Shown here: positions 45,600-55,203 of the stretch, piece by piece
How the letters are laid out: each line of letters starts with the position of its first letter
Numbering within the stretch: position 1 is the stretch's first letter
Assembly: GCF_002284575.1 (NCBI RefSeq)
Contig: NZ_NPKJ01000066.1
Coordinates: 213,513 to 277,512, forward strand
Length of the DNA stretch: 64,000 bases
Source of the DNA: Mesorhizobium temperatum
Lineage (GTDB): Bacteria > Pseudomonadota > Alphaproteobacteria > Rhizobiales > Rhizobiaceae
Reading direction: 5' to 3'
The notes under the pieces: model-generated
Databases searched by the model: none
Seen by the model: only the letters and a program-made list of their open reading frames with translations
What the model was told of the DNA's origin: nothing
Program-made: the position numbers and the translations under genes

Positions 45600-45652
45600 T
45601 GATACTGGCACCATCAAAAAGACTATGCGCATTCTAGCGAAGGGATGGCGCT

Positions 45653-45830
45653 ATGGCAGCAAACGGCAAACCTCCTGATAGGGAGCAGACATATTCGGCG
45701 ACGCCTTTCGCATCCCGAATTTGCGATCCGCAAATTGATGAGCCGTAGTGAGGCATTCCGCGACAGCCTGTCGAATCCGATCGCCTCAAACTTTGCGGCT
45801 GTCGATGATGTAGCTGACCGATCAGTTTGA
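45653..45830 (+). pseudogene. Decayed paralogue of the small protein gene at 50419
   Basis: From ATG 45653 one frame gives MAANGKPPDREQTYSATPF. After a shift the match continues in another frame as IRKLMSRSEAFRD. The intact protein at 50419 reads PADRQRAVSAAVRRF then IHRLMDRSEGFQDMCEEL. The C-terminal half is lost. Inside it lies an inverted repeat, AATTTGCG and CGCAAATT, at 45718-45736. No gene is evident between 45831 and 45945. Confidence 0.6.
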
Positions 45831-45945
45831 CGGCGGGATAAGCTATTGGGCTGAAGTGAACGGATCGGATGGATTTTGCTTTCGCACCGGTCACGCTCCT
45901 GTTTTCCGAACTAAGAATCGCCGAGCACTGGATTGGAGATGAAAC

Positions 45946-46752
45946 ATGAACCAAGCAATCCTGAAGTTGCACTTTAGATCGCGGCCGCGATCTATCGGAA
46001 TAGCGGCAATCTCAATCGGGCTGGCACTTTCCGTTTCGCCGTCGTGGGGCCAGAACGTCATCGACGCCGATGCTGACGGTATCCTTAAGGCGATGACGAA
46101 CCATCTCAAAGGCTTGCAGGCGTTCACGGTCGACTATGACACCGATCATGAGATCGTCGATCTGGCCGGCCAGAAGCTGCAGTACAGCGCTTCCGGCTCC
46201 GTCCAGGCGTCCCGCGGCGACGGCTTCCACATGACCCGCAAAGGGCCTTTTGCCGATGTAGAACTCACCTTTGACGGCAAGATAATCTCGCTCTACGGCA
46301 AGGGCATGAACGTCTATGCGCAGTTGGACAGTCCTGGGGCGTCGATTGATGAGGCGGTCGAGGAATTCAGGGTGTCGACCGGGCTCGACGTTGCGGGCGC
46401 CGATTTTCTAGTCACCGACCCTTATACCGTTTTGACCGAAGGCGTTACGTCGGGGAGACTGGTCGGCGATGCCTTTGTCGGCGGCGTCGAATGCGATCAC
46501 CTGGCTTTTCGCAATGACGACGTGGACTGGCAGATCTGGATCAGCAAAGGCGCCCAGAAACTGCCTGTCAAATATGTGATCACCACCAAATGGGTGACGG
46601 GCGCGCCGCAATATTCGTTGCGGTTCGGCAACTGGAAAGCCGGCGAGGTCGACACCAGGCTGTTTTCGTTCAAGCCTCCAGCCAACGCGAAAAAGCTGGA
46701 ACGGATAGACTCCGACGAGGTCGGCGAACTTGTACTGGAGGGCAGCAAATGA
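45946..46752 (+). CDS. DUF2092-family exported protein
   Basis: A 268-residue protein with a signal peptide (IGIAAISIGLALSVSPSWGQ). Its mature part is the DUF2092 pattern, a LolA/LppX-like lipoprotein-carrier-type beta fold: ILKAMTNHLKGLQAFTVDYD, MTRKGPFADVELTFDGKII, GGVECDHLAFRNDDVDWQIW and SLRFGNWKAG. A periplasmic role is likely and the ligand is unknown. It ends by a four-base overlap with the next small gene. The pair is duplicated at 56521-57533. Confidence 0.85.
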   Translation: MNQAILKLHFRSRPRSIGIAAISIGLALSVSPSWGQNVIDADADGILKAMTNHLKGLQAFTVDYDTDHEIVDLAGQKLQYSASGSVQASRGDGFHMTRKGPFADVELTFDGKIISLYGKGMNVYAQLDSPGASIDEAVEEFRVSTGLDVAGADFLVTDPYTVLTEGVTSGRLVGDAFVGGVECDHLAFRNDDVDWQIWISKGAQKLPVKYVITTKWVTGAPQYSLRFGNWKAGEVDTRLFSFKPPANAKKLERIDSDEVGELVLEGSK

Positions 46753-47084
46753 ACGCGCGGCGCATGTTTCGTAGTCATCTCTCGGTCGCCGCTGTTATGA
46801 CGGCGTTTCTTGTAACCGATGGCCTGATGGACGGTTACTTCATTCCGGCAGGTTCGATCGTTCCCACCGCGGAAGCGCGCGTCGGCAGGCCGCTTACGCC
46901 CCGCAGCGTCGCCGGCGTCGCGCGGCGCACAACGCGCAGGGTCGTCCGCCGCTCGACGATATACGTGGCGACGCTGCCCCCCGCCTGCTTTCGGACTAGC
47001 ATCAACGGCGCTACGGTTTGGCAGTGCGGCGGCACATACTACCAGCCCTATGGCGGCCGTTACGTCGTCATCTACGTGAACTGA
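46749..47084 (+). CDS. Small exported protein paired with DUF2092
   Basis: A 111-residue protein. After a hydrophobic start (SVAAVMTAFLVTDGLMDG) comes a conserved core RVGRPLTPRSVAGVARRTTR, then TVWQCGGTYYQPYGGRYVV near the end. I know no name for this family. Its ATG is inside the stop of the DUF2092 gene (ATGA at 46749-46752). A shorter paralogue with the same core is at 57324, and the TYYQ...VVYV tail survives as a ghost at 63640. Confidence 0.75.
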   Translation: MNARRMFRSHLSVAAVMTAFLVTDGLMDGYFIPAGSIVPTAEARVGRPLTPRSVAGVARRTTRRVVRRSTIYVATLPPACFRTSINGATVWQCGGTYYQPYGGRYVVIYVN

Positions 47085-47372
47085 TCGTAGCCGCCCAAAG
47101 CGGGAGGGTCTCCAATGACAGTACAACGACTGGGGCTGAAACGACCGGTCGGCGGCGTTTGCAGGAATGTTGATGGCGGCCCGCTTTTCGCAAGGGCTGT
47201 GATGCCAACCGATAATCTCTGCTTGTGACCGTAAGCGGCGAACACCATAATTGACTGCGCCCTTAGCTTGCAGCCACTCTCCCCGGAGACGTAGCATGCA
47301 GCCACAACAGTTGCCCATAAAAGGGCGAGGAGCCAATATGTGCAGCTGCGGCATTCAAAACTCGAGGCGCTC

Positions 47373-49448
47373 ATGAAGAACAAGCTACGGCTCGGGTTCT
47401 TGCCAGTTGTCGTCGTGCTCTTGCTAGCGCTCTTGCAGGGAACTTCGCTAGCTCAACAGCCTTCCCCCGACCTTCCGCCCGAAAAGGCAAAGCAGTTCCT
47501 CGAGCTTTTGTCCGATCCGGAACTAAAGGCATGGCTCGAGGGAAAGATTCCAGCGGCCACGGACGAGCCCGGCCTGTCCATTTCCGAGGACATCTTGAGC
47601 CTGGAGGCGGGTATTCGTGCCCGTATCGGTGCGCTCGGCGCCGCGATCCCGCGCCTGCCGGAAGAACTGTCACGCGCCGCCGACGTTGTCTCGCGTGACG
47701 TGAACTCCGGCAGGCCAGGGCTGGTTATGGGCATCCTGGCGGTCTTGATCGCGGTCGGATTCGGAGCCGAGTGGGCGGTCCGACGAGCGCTCGCCAGGAC
47801 GAGGAGCGCGGTTGCTCAGGAAGACGCCGGACAAGCGATCCTCTTCGAGACTGTCGCCCTGCTGACTTTTGCGCTTGCCAGCGCCGGTTCGTTCTTGGCG
47901 TTCGGATGGCCACCCTTACTCCGCAGGATCATTCTGACCCTGCTTCTTGCGTTCATCGCGTTCCGTGTCGTTCGCGCGGCAGCCCGATTGCTGTTTGCGT
48001 TCGGCGGTGCGACGAGCGACCCCTCGGACAGGCCGACTCCGCTTTTCGAAAGCGAGGCTTCGACCCGTTTCTGGCGTTGGCGAGTCAGCCTTGTGGCCGG
48101 GTTCCTGTTGTTCGGCTGGGCGATCGCCAGCCTCATGCCTGGCCTGGGCTTCTCTCGAGAGGTTGCAGGGCTCGCCGCCTTCCTGTTCGGGCTTGGCATT
48201 CTGGCGACCGCAATCGACGTCGTCTGGCAACGGCCCGACGGGCGAGGCTCTCTGGTCAAGCAATCGTTTCTCACCTTGTTCCTGATCGTGCTCTGGGTGG
48301 CGTGGGTCGCCGGCCTGCTCGGCGTCCTGTGGCTTGGGATTTTCGCCCTGGTGCTGCCGACAGCCTTGCGCGGCGTCGGCGCCGCGGCACAGGCCTTCGC
48401 CGGCAGGTCGAAGCGCAGCGGCGCGATGGGCGTCGTACTCAACGTGCTCATTGTCAGGGGCGCCAGGGCGGCAGTCATTGCCGCGGCGGTGGCATGGCTC
48501 GCCTATATCTGGCGGATCAGGGCCACGAGCCTCGCCGGCAGCGAAACCGGCGGCTTCCTGATAACCGGGCTGCTCAACGGCATCATCATTTTGCTGATCG
48601 CCGACCTGCTCTGGCAACTGTCGAAGGCCTTGATCGAATATCACATGAACCTGGCGCCGGCGGATGGGAGCAGCGCCGACCAGCTGGCCCGCAGCGGCCG
48701 GCTGCGCACGCTGTTGCCGATATTCCGCAACGCCCTTGCCGTGTTCATAGCCGCGGTCACCGTGCTAACGATCCTCGCTGGGCTCGGCGTGCAGATACTC
48801 CCGCTGATTGCCGGCGCCGGCATCTTCGGCATCGCCATCGGCTTCGGCTCGCAGACCCTGGTCAAGGACGTGCTGAGCGGCGTGTTCTACATGATGGACG
48901 ACGCCTTCCGGGTCGGTGAATACATCCAGAGCGGCAGCTACAAAGGCACGGTCGAATCCTTCAGCCTGCGTTCGGTGCGTCTGCGTCATCATCGCGGCCC
49001 CATCTATACCGTCCCGTTCGGTGAGCTCGGGGCAGTCCAGAACATGAGCAGGGATTGGGTGATCGACAAGATGATAATCAACGTTACCTACGATTCCGAC
49101 GTGGATCTGGCGCGCAAGCTCATCAAGAAGATCGGCCAGGAGCTGGCGGCAGACCCGGAATTTGCGGCCGACACGATTGAGCCGCTCAAGATGCAGGGGA
49201 TCGACAGTTTTGGGGAATACGCGATCGTTCTGAGGATAAAGTTGACGACGAAGCCCGGGACCCAATTCGGCATCAAGCGGCGCGCATACATGATGATCAA
49301 GGCGGCATTCGCGGAAAACGGTATCAAGATGGCGGTTCCCACCGTTCACGTCGAGAGTGGCGGGGAGACTGCGGCCGCTGCTCATCAGGCAAACCAAACC
49401 TTGAAAAAGAGCAAGGCCCCCTTGGAGGCGGTGAGGGACACGCCATAG
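47373..49448 (+). CDS. Mechanosensitive ion channel, MscS family (large, with N-terminal extension)
   Basis: A 691-residue channel. A signal peptide (FLPVVVVLLLALLQGTSLAQ) and a short periplasmic region come first, then about ten membrane helices (150-500). The MscS core is near the end: pore helix VQILPLIAGAGIFGIAIGFG followed by SQTLVKDVLSGVFYMMDDAF, and the beta domain RVGEYIQSGSYKGTVESFSL. It opens under membrane tension in hypo-osmotic shock. ATG 47373 is chosen because the signal peptide begins there. The 288-base gap before it shows no gene. Confidence 0.9.
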   Translation: MKNKLRLGFLPVVVVLLLALLQGTSLAQQPSPDLPPEKAKQFLELLSDPELKAWLEGKIPAATDEPGLSISEDILSLEAGIRARIGALGAAIPRLPEELSRAADVVSRDVNSGRPGLVMGILAVLIAVGFGAEWAVRRALARTRSAVAQEDAGQAILFETVALLTFALASAGSFLAFGWPPLLRRIILTLLLAFIAFRVVRAAARLLFAFGGATSDPSDRPTPLFESEASTRFWRWRVSLVAGFLLFGWAIASLMPGLGFSREVAGLAAFLFGLGILATAIDVVWQRPDGRGSLVKQSFLTLFLIVLWVAWVAGLLGVLWLGIFALVLPTALRGVGAAAQAFAGRSKRSGAMGVVLNVLIVRGARAAVIAAAVAWLAYIWRIRATSLAGSETGGFLITGLLNGIIILLIADLLWQLSKALIEYHMNLAPADGSSADQLARSGRLRTLLPIFRNALAVFIAAVTVLTILAGLGVQILPLIAGAGIFGIAIGFGSQTLVKDVLSGVFYMMDDAFRVGEYIQSGSYKGTVESFSLRSVRLRHHRGPIYTVPFGELGAVQNMSRDWVIDKMIINVTYDSDVDLARKLIKKIGQELAADPEFAADTIEPLKMQGIDSFGEYAIVLRIKLTTKPGTQFGIKRRAYMMIKAAFAENGIKMAVPTVHVESGGETAAAAHQANQTLKKSKAPLEAVRDTP

Positions 49449-49570
49449 AGCTGCGCGGTCGGAGGTCCAATTGCGGGCCAATCGATTAGGGCTGGTGATG
49501 GACAAGGGCAGGCATGTCTTCTGAAATTCGCCGAGTGGCTCGCTTCTGAATTTTCCTGGCGGTGCCGGCT

Positions 49571-50392
49571 TCATTTCTTTGGAAACAGAAGTGTAACGCC
49601 GGTGCGGAAACCGAATCCTTCAGGCCCGCCGTCCGGGCTCTCGGCCCAGTAGCGCACGCCCGCGCTCAGGCTGATTGGCTGCTTGTCGATCACAACCAGC
49701 TTCGAGACCTGGACGTTGATCGGGACCGACCATTGATGCGTTTCCCAATTGTAGGCACTCTCGGTATTGAGCGTGAAGGTCCAGGCATCCTTCGTCGTGT
49801 AAGAGACGAAAGGCTGCAGGAACGTGGAGTTTATATCACTGCGGTCGCTGTCGCCTGCAAATGACCAGATATGGTTGGCCAGCATACCGACCGTCCACCC
49901 ATCGAATTGCTTCAAGACGACGGCGGTCGGTCCCGCCCCCCATTTTTTCCCGCCAAGCAACTCGTCAGTCGCAGTCGGCAACAGAAACACCGGGCCGACA
50001 CCCCAGATGATCCCGCTCACCGTGGGTTGGGAAGGCGAGAAGAACAGGCTTTGGCTTATGTCGCCAAGCCCGGACTGGTCGCCGGATGGTCCTGCAATGT
50101 CGTGCTGCCAGGCAATCGGCAAGATGGTGCGCGATATCAGGTTCCAGTTGTCGTTGAGCGTGATCGGGATGACCGGCTGCACGTTGACATAGGCTTTGTC
50201 ACCATCGTTCGGGCCATAGCCACTGTCGTAGTTGAACTGGAACGGCACGCTGATCAGCGAGGCGATCGGATTGGATAGCTTCTTGGCGAGGTCCTGGGTG
50301 TTATCCTGGGCCCACGCGGCCGTGACGACAAGCAGGGCCGGGAGCAAGGCTGCCATAGTTTGCAGAGGTCGATTGCCAGACAGAAATTCCAA
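49571..50392 (-). CDS. Outer-membrane beta-barrel transporter-like protein
   Basis: A 273-residue protein with a signal peptide (LPALLVVTAAWAQ) and alternating beta strands, ending TGVTLLFPKK as outer-membrane barrels do. The text NPIASLISVPFQFNYDSGYG, WNLISRTILPIAWQHD, WGVGPVFLLPTATDELLGGK and VRYWAESPDGGPEGFG is typical of a family usually labelled transporter or neuromedin U-like. It may be a porin-like hydrophobic solute channel. It faces the MscS gene tail-to-tail. Confidence 0.8.
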   Translation of the reverse strand: MEFLSGNRPLQTMAALLPALLVVTAAWAQDNTQDLAKKLSNPIASLISVPFQFNYDSGYGPNDGDKAYVNVQPVIPITLNDNWNLISRTILPIAWQHDIAGPSGDQSGLGDISQSLFFSPSQPTVSGIIWGVGPVFLLPTATDELLGGKKWGAGPTAVVLKQFDGWTVGMLANHIWSFAGDSDRSDINSTFLQPFVSYTTKDAWTFTLNTESAYNWETHQWSVPINVQVSKLVVIDKQPISLSAGVRYWAESPDGGPEGFGFRTGVTLLFPKK

Positions 50393-50418
50393 CCCAGCCT
50401 CCGCTTAGTTCTGGCCGC

Positions 50419-50724
50419 TCACCGTGGCGGCCAAGGAATGACACGCGATTTGCGGGCTGCGTCCGCGTGCAGCACGGCTCCGACTTCCCCAACCAGCCGA
50501 TCCACCAGTTCCTGCCATTCGGCTCGTCTGGACTCGCGCAATGCCGGCGGGACCTCGTCGATCCTCGAGAGTGCGAGCTCCGCTTCAGCAAGTTCCTCGC
50601 ACATATCCTGAAAGCCCTCACTTCGGTCCATCAGCCGATGGATCGGCAATTCAAATTGCGGGAACCGACGCACTGCCGCCGAGACCGCTCTTTGTCTATC
50701 AGCCGGTTCGTCGTCCATCCTCAT
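50419..50724 (-). CDS. Small cytoplasmic protein of unknown function
   Basis: A 101-residue, charged, helical protein. Its recognisable stretch is FELPIHRLMDRSEGFQDMCE followed by ELAEAELALSRIDEVPPALR. A decayed paralogue at 45653 shows that this is a real protein family. The palindromic motif at 50781 lies 57 bases upstream of the ATG. It lies 26 bases upstream of the barrel gene on the same strand, so the two are probably cotranscribed. Confidence 0.7.
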   Translation of the reverse strand: MRMDDEPADRQRAVSAAVRRFPQFELPIHRLMDRSEGFQDMCEELAEAELALSRIDEVPPALRESRRAEWQELVDRLVGEVGAVLHADAARKSRVIPWPPR

Positions 50725-50780
50725 GGCGCAAATTCGTGTTTTCCCGAAACAATCCTAGCCTATCGCATGGAGGCGGCTGC

Positions 50781-50799
50781 GGAATGTAAGTTACGTGGG
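50781..50799 (-). promoter_or_regulatory. Palindromic motif CACGTAACTTACAT, copy 3
   Basis: On the minus strand this reads CCCACGTAACTTACATTCC, identical over 17 bases to copy 1. It ends 57 bases before the start of the small gene at 50724. Just beyond it lies AAATTACCCTGTCGCC, which resembles the AATTACCTTCCGCC of the 74-base repeats. The 363-base gap 50725-51087 holds no other gene. The regulator gene at 51088 reads away on the plus strand, so one site could serve both. Confidence 0.55.
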
Positions 50800-51087
50800 C
50801 GACAGGGTAATTTCTGAATATCCATAGCGAGCTCGGTCGGCACCAGGCCTGTGAAATCGCAAATTCAAATTGCGCTGCCGGCGAGGCCGCCTGACTATTT
50901 GATCCGTTGTCATCCGCCCGCGCATTGCGCGAACCGTCGTCGCCGTCATCCCAGCGTTATCCGTTCAGACTACTAGGAGTATTGCAAGAACAGGCTCGCG
51001 GATATAAATTACGCAGCGAGGGTAACCGGCGAAAATGAAATATAACTGGGAGTGGTCACCCCCAGAACGTCAGGTGAAGGAACCAAG

Positions 51088-52803
51088 GTGATCCGGGCGC
51101 AACCAGCCATAGGGAGGGGGCATGGGCTCGCCCCAGAGGATTGTCGTGCCCAGCTTGCCCTGATCCTCAACAGCGCGGACTTCGATGCAACCGGTCGCGA
51201 GCGCCGCTTCCTCAGCCATGTGGTGGAGGAGACGCTGGCGGGTCGCGGTGATCGTATCAAGGCCTATTCGATCGCAGTCGAAGTGTTCGGCCGCGATATG
51301 TCCTTCGACCCGCAGACGGATCCGATTGTCCGCATCGAGGCTGGCCACCTCCGGCGCGGGCTCGAGCGTTACTACCTGACTGCCGGACACGCCGATCCAA
51401 TTCTCATCACGATTCCGAAAGGCGGTTACGTTCCAACGTTCTCGGCGCGATCGCCCGCCGAGATCATTGAGCCGGCCTTGCCGGTTGAGTGGGCAGAGAA
51501 AGTCCCGACTCCTCCTCGATGGATGAAGGCATCATGGCTGACAGTGGTTCTCGCGGCTACCGTCGCGGCATTGGCTGTTCTGGCATTCGGATTGGCGAGT
51601 GGCGGCGTCCGCCCAACTTCGCCTGAGATTCCGCGACTGCTGGTCGAGACATTTGACGATCTGAACGGCACTCACGCCGCGACGGCCATCGCGAGTGGAT
51701 TGAAGCAGGAAGTCGTCAGCCAGCTTTCCAAGTTCAAGGACATCGTGGTCGTGGAGTCGGCCGCAAAGGGGGAGGATCCGTCGATCTCGCCGGCACGATT
51801 TGTCCTGGCCGGAAGCGTGAATCTGTCGACCGATGCCTTCCGGCTTCGGGTCCGGCTGCTCAACCGGGCGGACAACTCGGTTCTGTGGGCCGAAAGCTAT
51901 GATGGCGGGCTGAAAGTGGCGGAGCTTGTGGAAGCCCAGACGGACATCGCGCGCAATGTATCCTCGAGCCTGGCCCAGGCATATGGCGTCATCTTCCAGG
52001 CAGACGCCAATCTCCACGTCGACAATCCGCCCGACGATTGGGCCGCCTACTCTTGCACGCTTTCTTTCTACGCATATCGGATCGGTGTCGATGCAGAAAG
52101 CCGTTCATCGGTACGCGCGTGCCTTGAGAAGGCGGTGGACCGCTTTCCGACCTACGCCACCGCCTGGGGTCTTCTTTCGCTGATCTACATAGATGACTAT
52201 CGATTCGAGTTTTCAGGCGACCCCGCAGAATCCGCCGCTGCGCTCGAGCGCGCCTTGGTGGCGGCAAGGCGATCTGTGGGGGTTGACCCTGTCAACATCC
52301 GGGGACGCCAGGCAGAAATGGTTGCGCTCTATTACCACAAGGAGATCGACGCCGCATTGAAAGTGGGCAAGCAGACGTTGACCATCAATCCGAACGACGC
52401 CGAGTTTATGGGCGAATATGGAGAGCGCCTGGCGGTTTCCGGAAATTGGCATGAGGGATGCCAGTTGATCGCGGAAGCGCGTCAGAAGAACCCAGGGTCA
52501 GCCTACTACGAGGTGGATCTGGCCCTTTGCTCCTATTTCAGCGGGGATTATCCGCAGGCAGCTATGTGGATCAAGAAATCGCCATTTCCGTCGAATCCGG
52601 TCTATCATTTGCTTGCCGCTGCCATTTTCGGCGAGGGAGGATACAAAATCGCGGCTGATCGCGAGGTCGCATGGCTGAACCAAAATCAACCTGATTTGGT
52701 GAAGAACATGCGCCAGGTGGTTTCGGCGCGGTTGGCCCGTTCGCAAGATGTCGAGTTTTTCCTCGGCTCGCTGAGGAAAGCGGGCCTTGGCATCGCAGAC
52801 TGA
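51088..52803 (+). CDS. Membrane-anchored TPR regulator with N-terminal DNA-binding-like domain
   Basis: A protein of about 571 residues. The N-terminal 110 residues (LALILNSADFDATGRERRFL, then GDRIKAYSIAVEVFGRDMSF and LERYYL...IPKGGYVPTF) form a domain usually seen ahead of adenylate-cyclase-like TPR proteins in rhizobia, with a winged-helix look. One membrane helix follows (SWLTVVLAATVAALAVLAFG, about 150-170). A FlgO-like region and TPR repeats run to the end (DVEFFLGSLRKAGLGIAD). Start GTG 51088 has AAGGA six bases upstream; GTG 51052 is also in frame. It may regulate nearby genes; ghosts of paralogues lie at 32.1 and 41.9 kb. Confidence 0.75.
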   Translation: MIRAQPAIGRGHGLAPEDCRAQLALILNSADFDATGRERRFLSHVVEETLAGRGDRIKAYSIAVEVFGRDMSFDPQTDPIVRIEAGHLRRGLERYYLTAGHADPILITIPKGGYVPTFSARSPAEIIEPALPVEWAEKVPTPPRWMKASWLTVVLAATVAALAVLAFGLASGGVRPTSPEIPRLLVETFDDLNGTHAATAIASGLKQEVVSQLSKFKDIVVVESAAKGEDPSISPARFVLAGSVNLSTDAFRLRVRLLNRADNSVLWAESYDGGLKVAELVEAQTDIARNVSSSLAQAYGVIFQADANLHVDNPPDDWAAYSCTLSFYAYRIGVDAESRSSVRACLEKAVDRFPTYATAWGLLSLIYIDDYRFEFSGDPAESAAALERALVAARRSVGVDPVNIRGRQAEMVALYYHKEIDAALKVGKQTLTINPNDAEFMGEYGERLAVSGNWHEGCQLIAEARQKNPGSAYYEVDLALCSYFSGDYPQAAMWIKKSPFPSNPVYHLLAAAIFGEGGYKIAADREVAWLNQNQPDLVKNMRQVVSARLARSQDVEFFLGSLRKAGLGIAD

Positions 52804-52894
52804 CCGAAATTCTGCGAATAGAATGCCAGTTAGTTGGTCCGCGCAGAGCATGCCCCGACGTCACTCAGGCGCAACAGCCTGAAAGGTGACTACC

Positions 52895-53101
52895 ATGAAA
52901 ATCGACAGACGGTTTTTAACGCGGCGGGCGGTCGTGGGCAGTTTTGCGGCATCTGCCGCGGCAGTACCTCGCCTTTTGCTAGGCCACCTGCTCAATCCCG
53001 CTCCGGCTCTCGTCAGCATCTTGCGCGCTCAAGAGCAGTTCGTATCGTCCTATCAACCGCTTTGGGAACTGCCGCACGATAGCGGCCGTAGCCCGCCTTA
53101 A
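52895..53101 (+). CDS. Small protein with a Tat-like leader, possibly truncated
   Basis: A 68-residue frame starting at ATG 52895 with GAAAGG upstream. It begins like a twin-arginine leader (DRRFLTRRAVVGSFAASAAA), but only 40 residues follow, with no domain I recognise. It may be the stump of a Tat-exported enzyme. It is on the same strand between the TPR regulator and the sensor kinase. Confidence 0.4.
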   Translation: MKIDRRFLTRRAVVGSFAASAAAVPRLLLGHLLNPAPALVSILRAQEQFVSSYQPLWELPHDSGRSPP

Positions 53102-53340
53102 CGAGCAAGCCTGCCTCGCACATCCGGGCGCGAGGTAGCAACGCCGATGTCGGTCCTAGGCTCGCAAAGCCCTCATCGTGGATTCGGCGGCGACCTGCGG
53201 CGTTGGGTGAACCACTTCGAAAAGGCGGCCCGGCCACAGGAGCCAATGACGCCGGGTGACCTCAGGCCGACACCACGGTACCTGCATATCTCGGGATCGG
53301 ATTTCACTCGCGCCCCGTAACTGCTATCTTGATGACGTGA

Positions 53341-55203
53341 ATGGCAACCCGCGAGTGCTCTGCACTTGAAATGATGATGGGCGATTCCTCAAGGACGTTG
53401 TGGTATGAGGCTTGGCTGGTGGGAGCCTTCCTCTTGTTTTCCACGCTTGGGGCGAACGCAGCAGACCCAAAGCGCGTACTTTTACTGCACTCGTTCGGTC
53501 GTGATTTTGCGCCTTTCAGCGAGATGACCAAGAGTTTTCAGGCGGCGCTCGTGAAACGATCGCCGGAGCCCCTTGATATTTATGAAGCGTCGATTTTTAC
53601 GGCACGGTTTCGGGAGCCCGAGAACGAAGGTTCGCTGGTCAAATATCTGCAGGATCTCTTTTCCGGGCGCAGGCTTGACTTGATTGTAGCTCAAGGTGGG
53701 CCGGCTGCGGCCTTCGTTGAGAAATATCGGAAACAGCTGTTTTCTGACACAGCCATGGTGATAGCAGGGGTAGACGCGCGGCTCACGGCCGCCGCCGCCC
53801 TTACACCCAATGCCACCTACATCGGGGTCAGGCTCGGTCTGCCAGCCTTCGTCGAGAATATTCTGCGCGTGCGGCCTGAGACAACAGACATTGCAGTCGT
53901 CATCGGAAATTCTCCAAACGAGCAATACTGGGCCGGTGAATTGCATCGTGAGTTTCAGCCGTTTGCGGATCGCGTGCATTTCGAATGGCTCGACGCGTCG
54001 TCGCTCGACGAAATGCTACGCCGGGTCGCCCGCCTGCCGCCGCAATCAGCCGTCCTCTATTTCATGCTGGCGGTGGATGGAGCGGGTGCCGTGCACCCGC
54101 TGGATGCCGCCTTCACACGGATAAGTGAGGTCGCTGCCGTGCCTGTTTTCGGTTATGGCGACTACCATCTGGGGCAGGGCTCGGTTGGCGGGCCTGCGGA
54201 TCAAACTCAAGCTCTTGGCCAGCAAACCGCCGACGTTGCTCTCCGTATTCTTGCGGGCGAGAGGGCGGGCGACATCAAGACGCCGTTATTTGGACTTGGG
54301 ATTCCAGCCTACGACTGGAGGGAGTTGCAGAGATGGGGGATTAGCGAAGCCATCCTACCGCCAAATAGCGAAGTGCGTTTTCGGTCGCCGGGCGTATGGG
54401 AGCTCTATCGCTGGTACATTGTCGGAACGATTTCGCTGGTCGTACTTCAGACACTTCTCATTGCGAGCTTTCTCCTGCAACGAGCCAAGCGTCGCACGGC
54501 CGAGATCGGCATTCGCGTAAAGGAAAGCGAGCTTCGCGTCAGCTACGATCAGGTTCGCCAATTGGCTGGCCGGCTCATCTACGCGCAGGAGGAGGAGCGG
54601 ACCCGAATTGCGCGGGAACTCCATGATGATGTCGGGCAGCGCGTCGCGTCCCTGTCAATCGGATTGAGCAGCCTCAGGCGGCGCGTCTCGAATCCTGATG
54701 GCGATACCACACGAAGCGAGTTGTCGGGACTTCAGCAACAAGTCGTGGGATTGGCGAAGGACCTGCGGGATTTGTCGCACGAACTGCATCCAGGAGCGCT
54801 TGAGCATGTCGGATTGCTGGAGGCGTTGCGGGGCCGTTGCGAGGAAATCAACGGCGAGTCCGGCACAAGGGTGGATGTCGAGGTCGCCGATGGATGGTCC
54901 GAAGTCGCGGACGACGTCGAACTTTGCCTTTACAGGGTCGCACAGGAAGCGCTTCGCAACATAACGAAGCATGCCCATGCCAGGACGGCCCGCATATCGC
55001 TCGCACGTGGGAATGGTCACGTCGTGATGCGGATCACCGACGACGGAGGTGGGTTCCAGGAGAACGGCTCGAACGGGCTCCATGGAATCGGGCTGCTGAG
55101 CATGCGTGAGCGCGTCAGAATGCTTGAGGGGACGTTCGAGATGGAATCGTCCAGTCGAGGTACCGTCGCCACCGTCGTCATTCCGACGGGAGAGGGGCAT
55201 TGA
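53341..55203 (+). CDS. Sensor histidine kinase with periplasmic-binding-protein-type sensor domain
   Basis: A 620-residue kinase. A signal-type helix (LVGAFLLFSTLGANAAD) leads into a periplasmic domain of the ABC-substrate-binding kind (about 40-345; RVLLLHSFGRDFAPFSEMTK, FSGRRLDLIVAQGGPAAAFV). One membrane helix (WYIVGTISLVVLQTLLIASF) follows. The dimerisation domain has IARELHDDVGQRVASL with the phosphate-accepting His428, and the HATPase region includes RVAQEALRNITKHAHA and GIGLLSMRERVRMLEGTFEM. This is a NarL-type (HisKA_3) kinase. Its stop overlaps the response regulator start by four bases. ATG 53371 is an alternative start. Confidence 0.85.
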   Translation: MATRECSALEMMMGDSSRTLWYEAWLVGAFLLFSTLGANAADPKRVLLLHSFGRDFAPFSEMTKSFQAALVKRSPEPLDIYEASIFTARFREPENEGSLVKYLQDLFSGRRLDLIVAQGGPAAAFVEKYRKQLFSDTAMVIAGVDARLTAAAALTPNATYIGVRLGLPAFVENILRVRPETTDIAVVIGNSPNEQYWAGELHREFQPFADRVHFEWLDASSLDEMLRRVARLPPQSAVLYFMLAVDGAGAVHPLDAAFTRISEVAAVPVFGYGDYHLGQGSVGGPADQTQALGQQTADVALRILAGERAGDIKTPLFGLGIPAYDWRELQRWGISEAILPPNSEVRFRSPGVWELYRWYIVGTISLVVLQTLLIASFLLQRAKRRTAEIGIRVKESELRVSYDQVRQLAGRLIYAQEEERTRIARELHDDVGQRVASLSIGLSSLRRRVSNPDGDTTRSELSGLQQQVVGLAKDLRDLSHELHPGALEHVGLLEALRGRCEEINGESGTRVDVEVADGWSEVADDVELCLYRVAQEALRNITKHAHARTARISLARGNGHVVMRITDDGGGFQENGSNGLHGIGLLSMRERVRMLEGTFEMESSSRGTVATVVIPTGEGH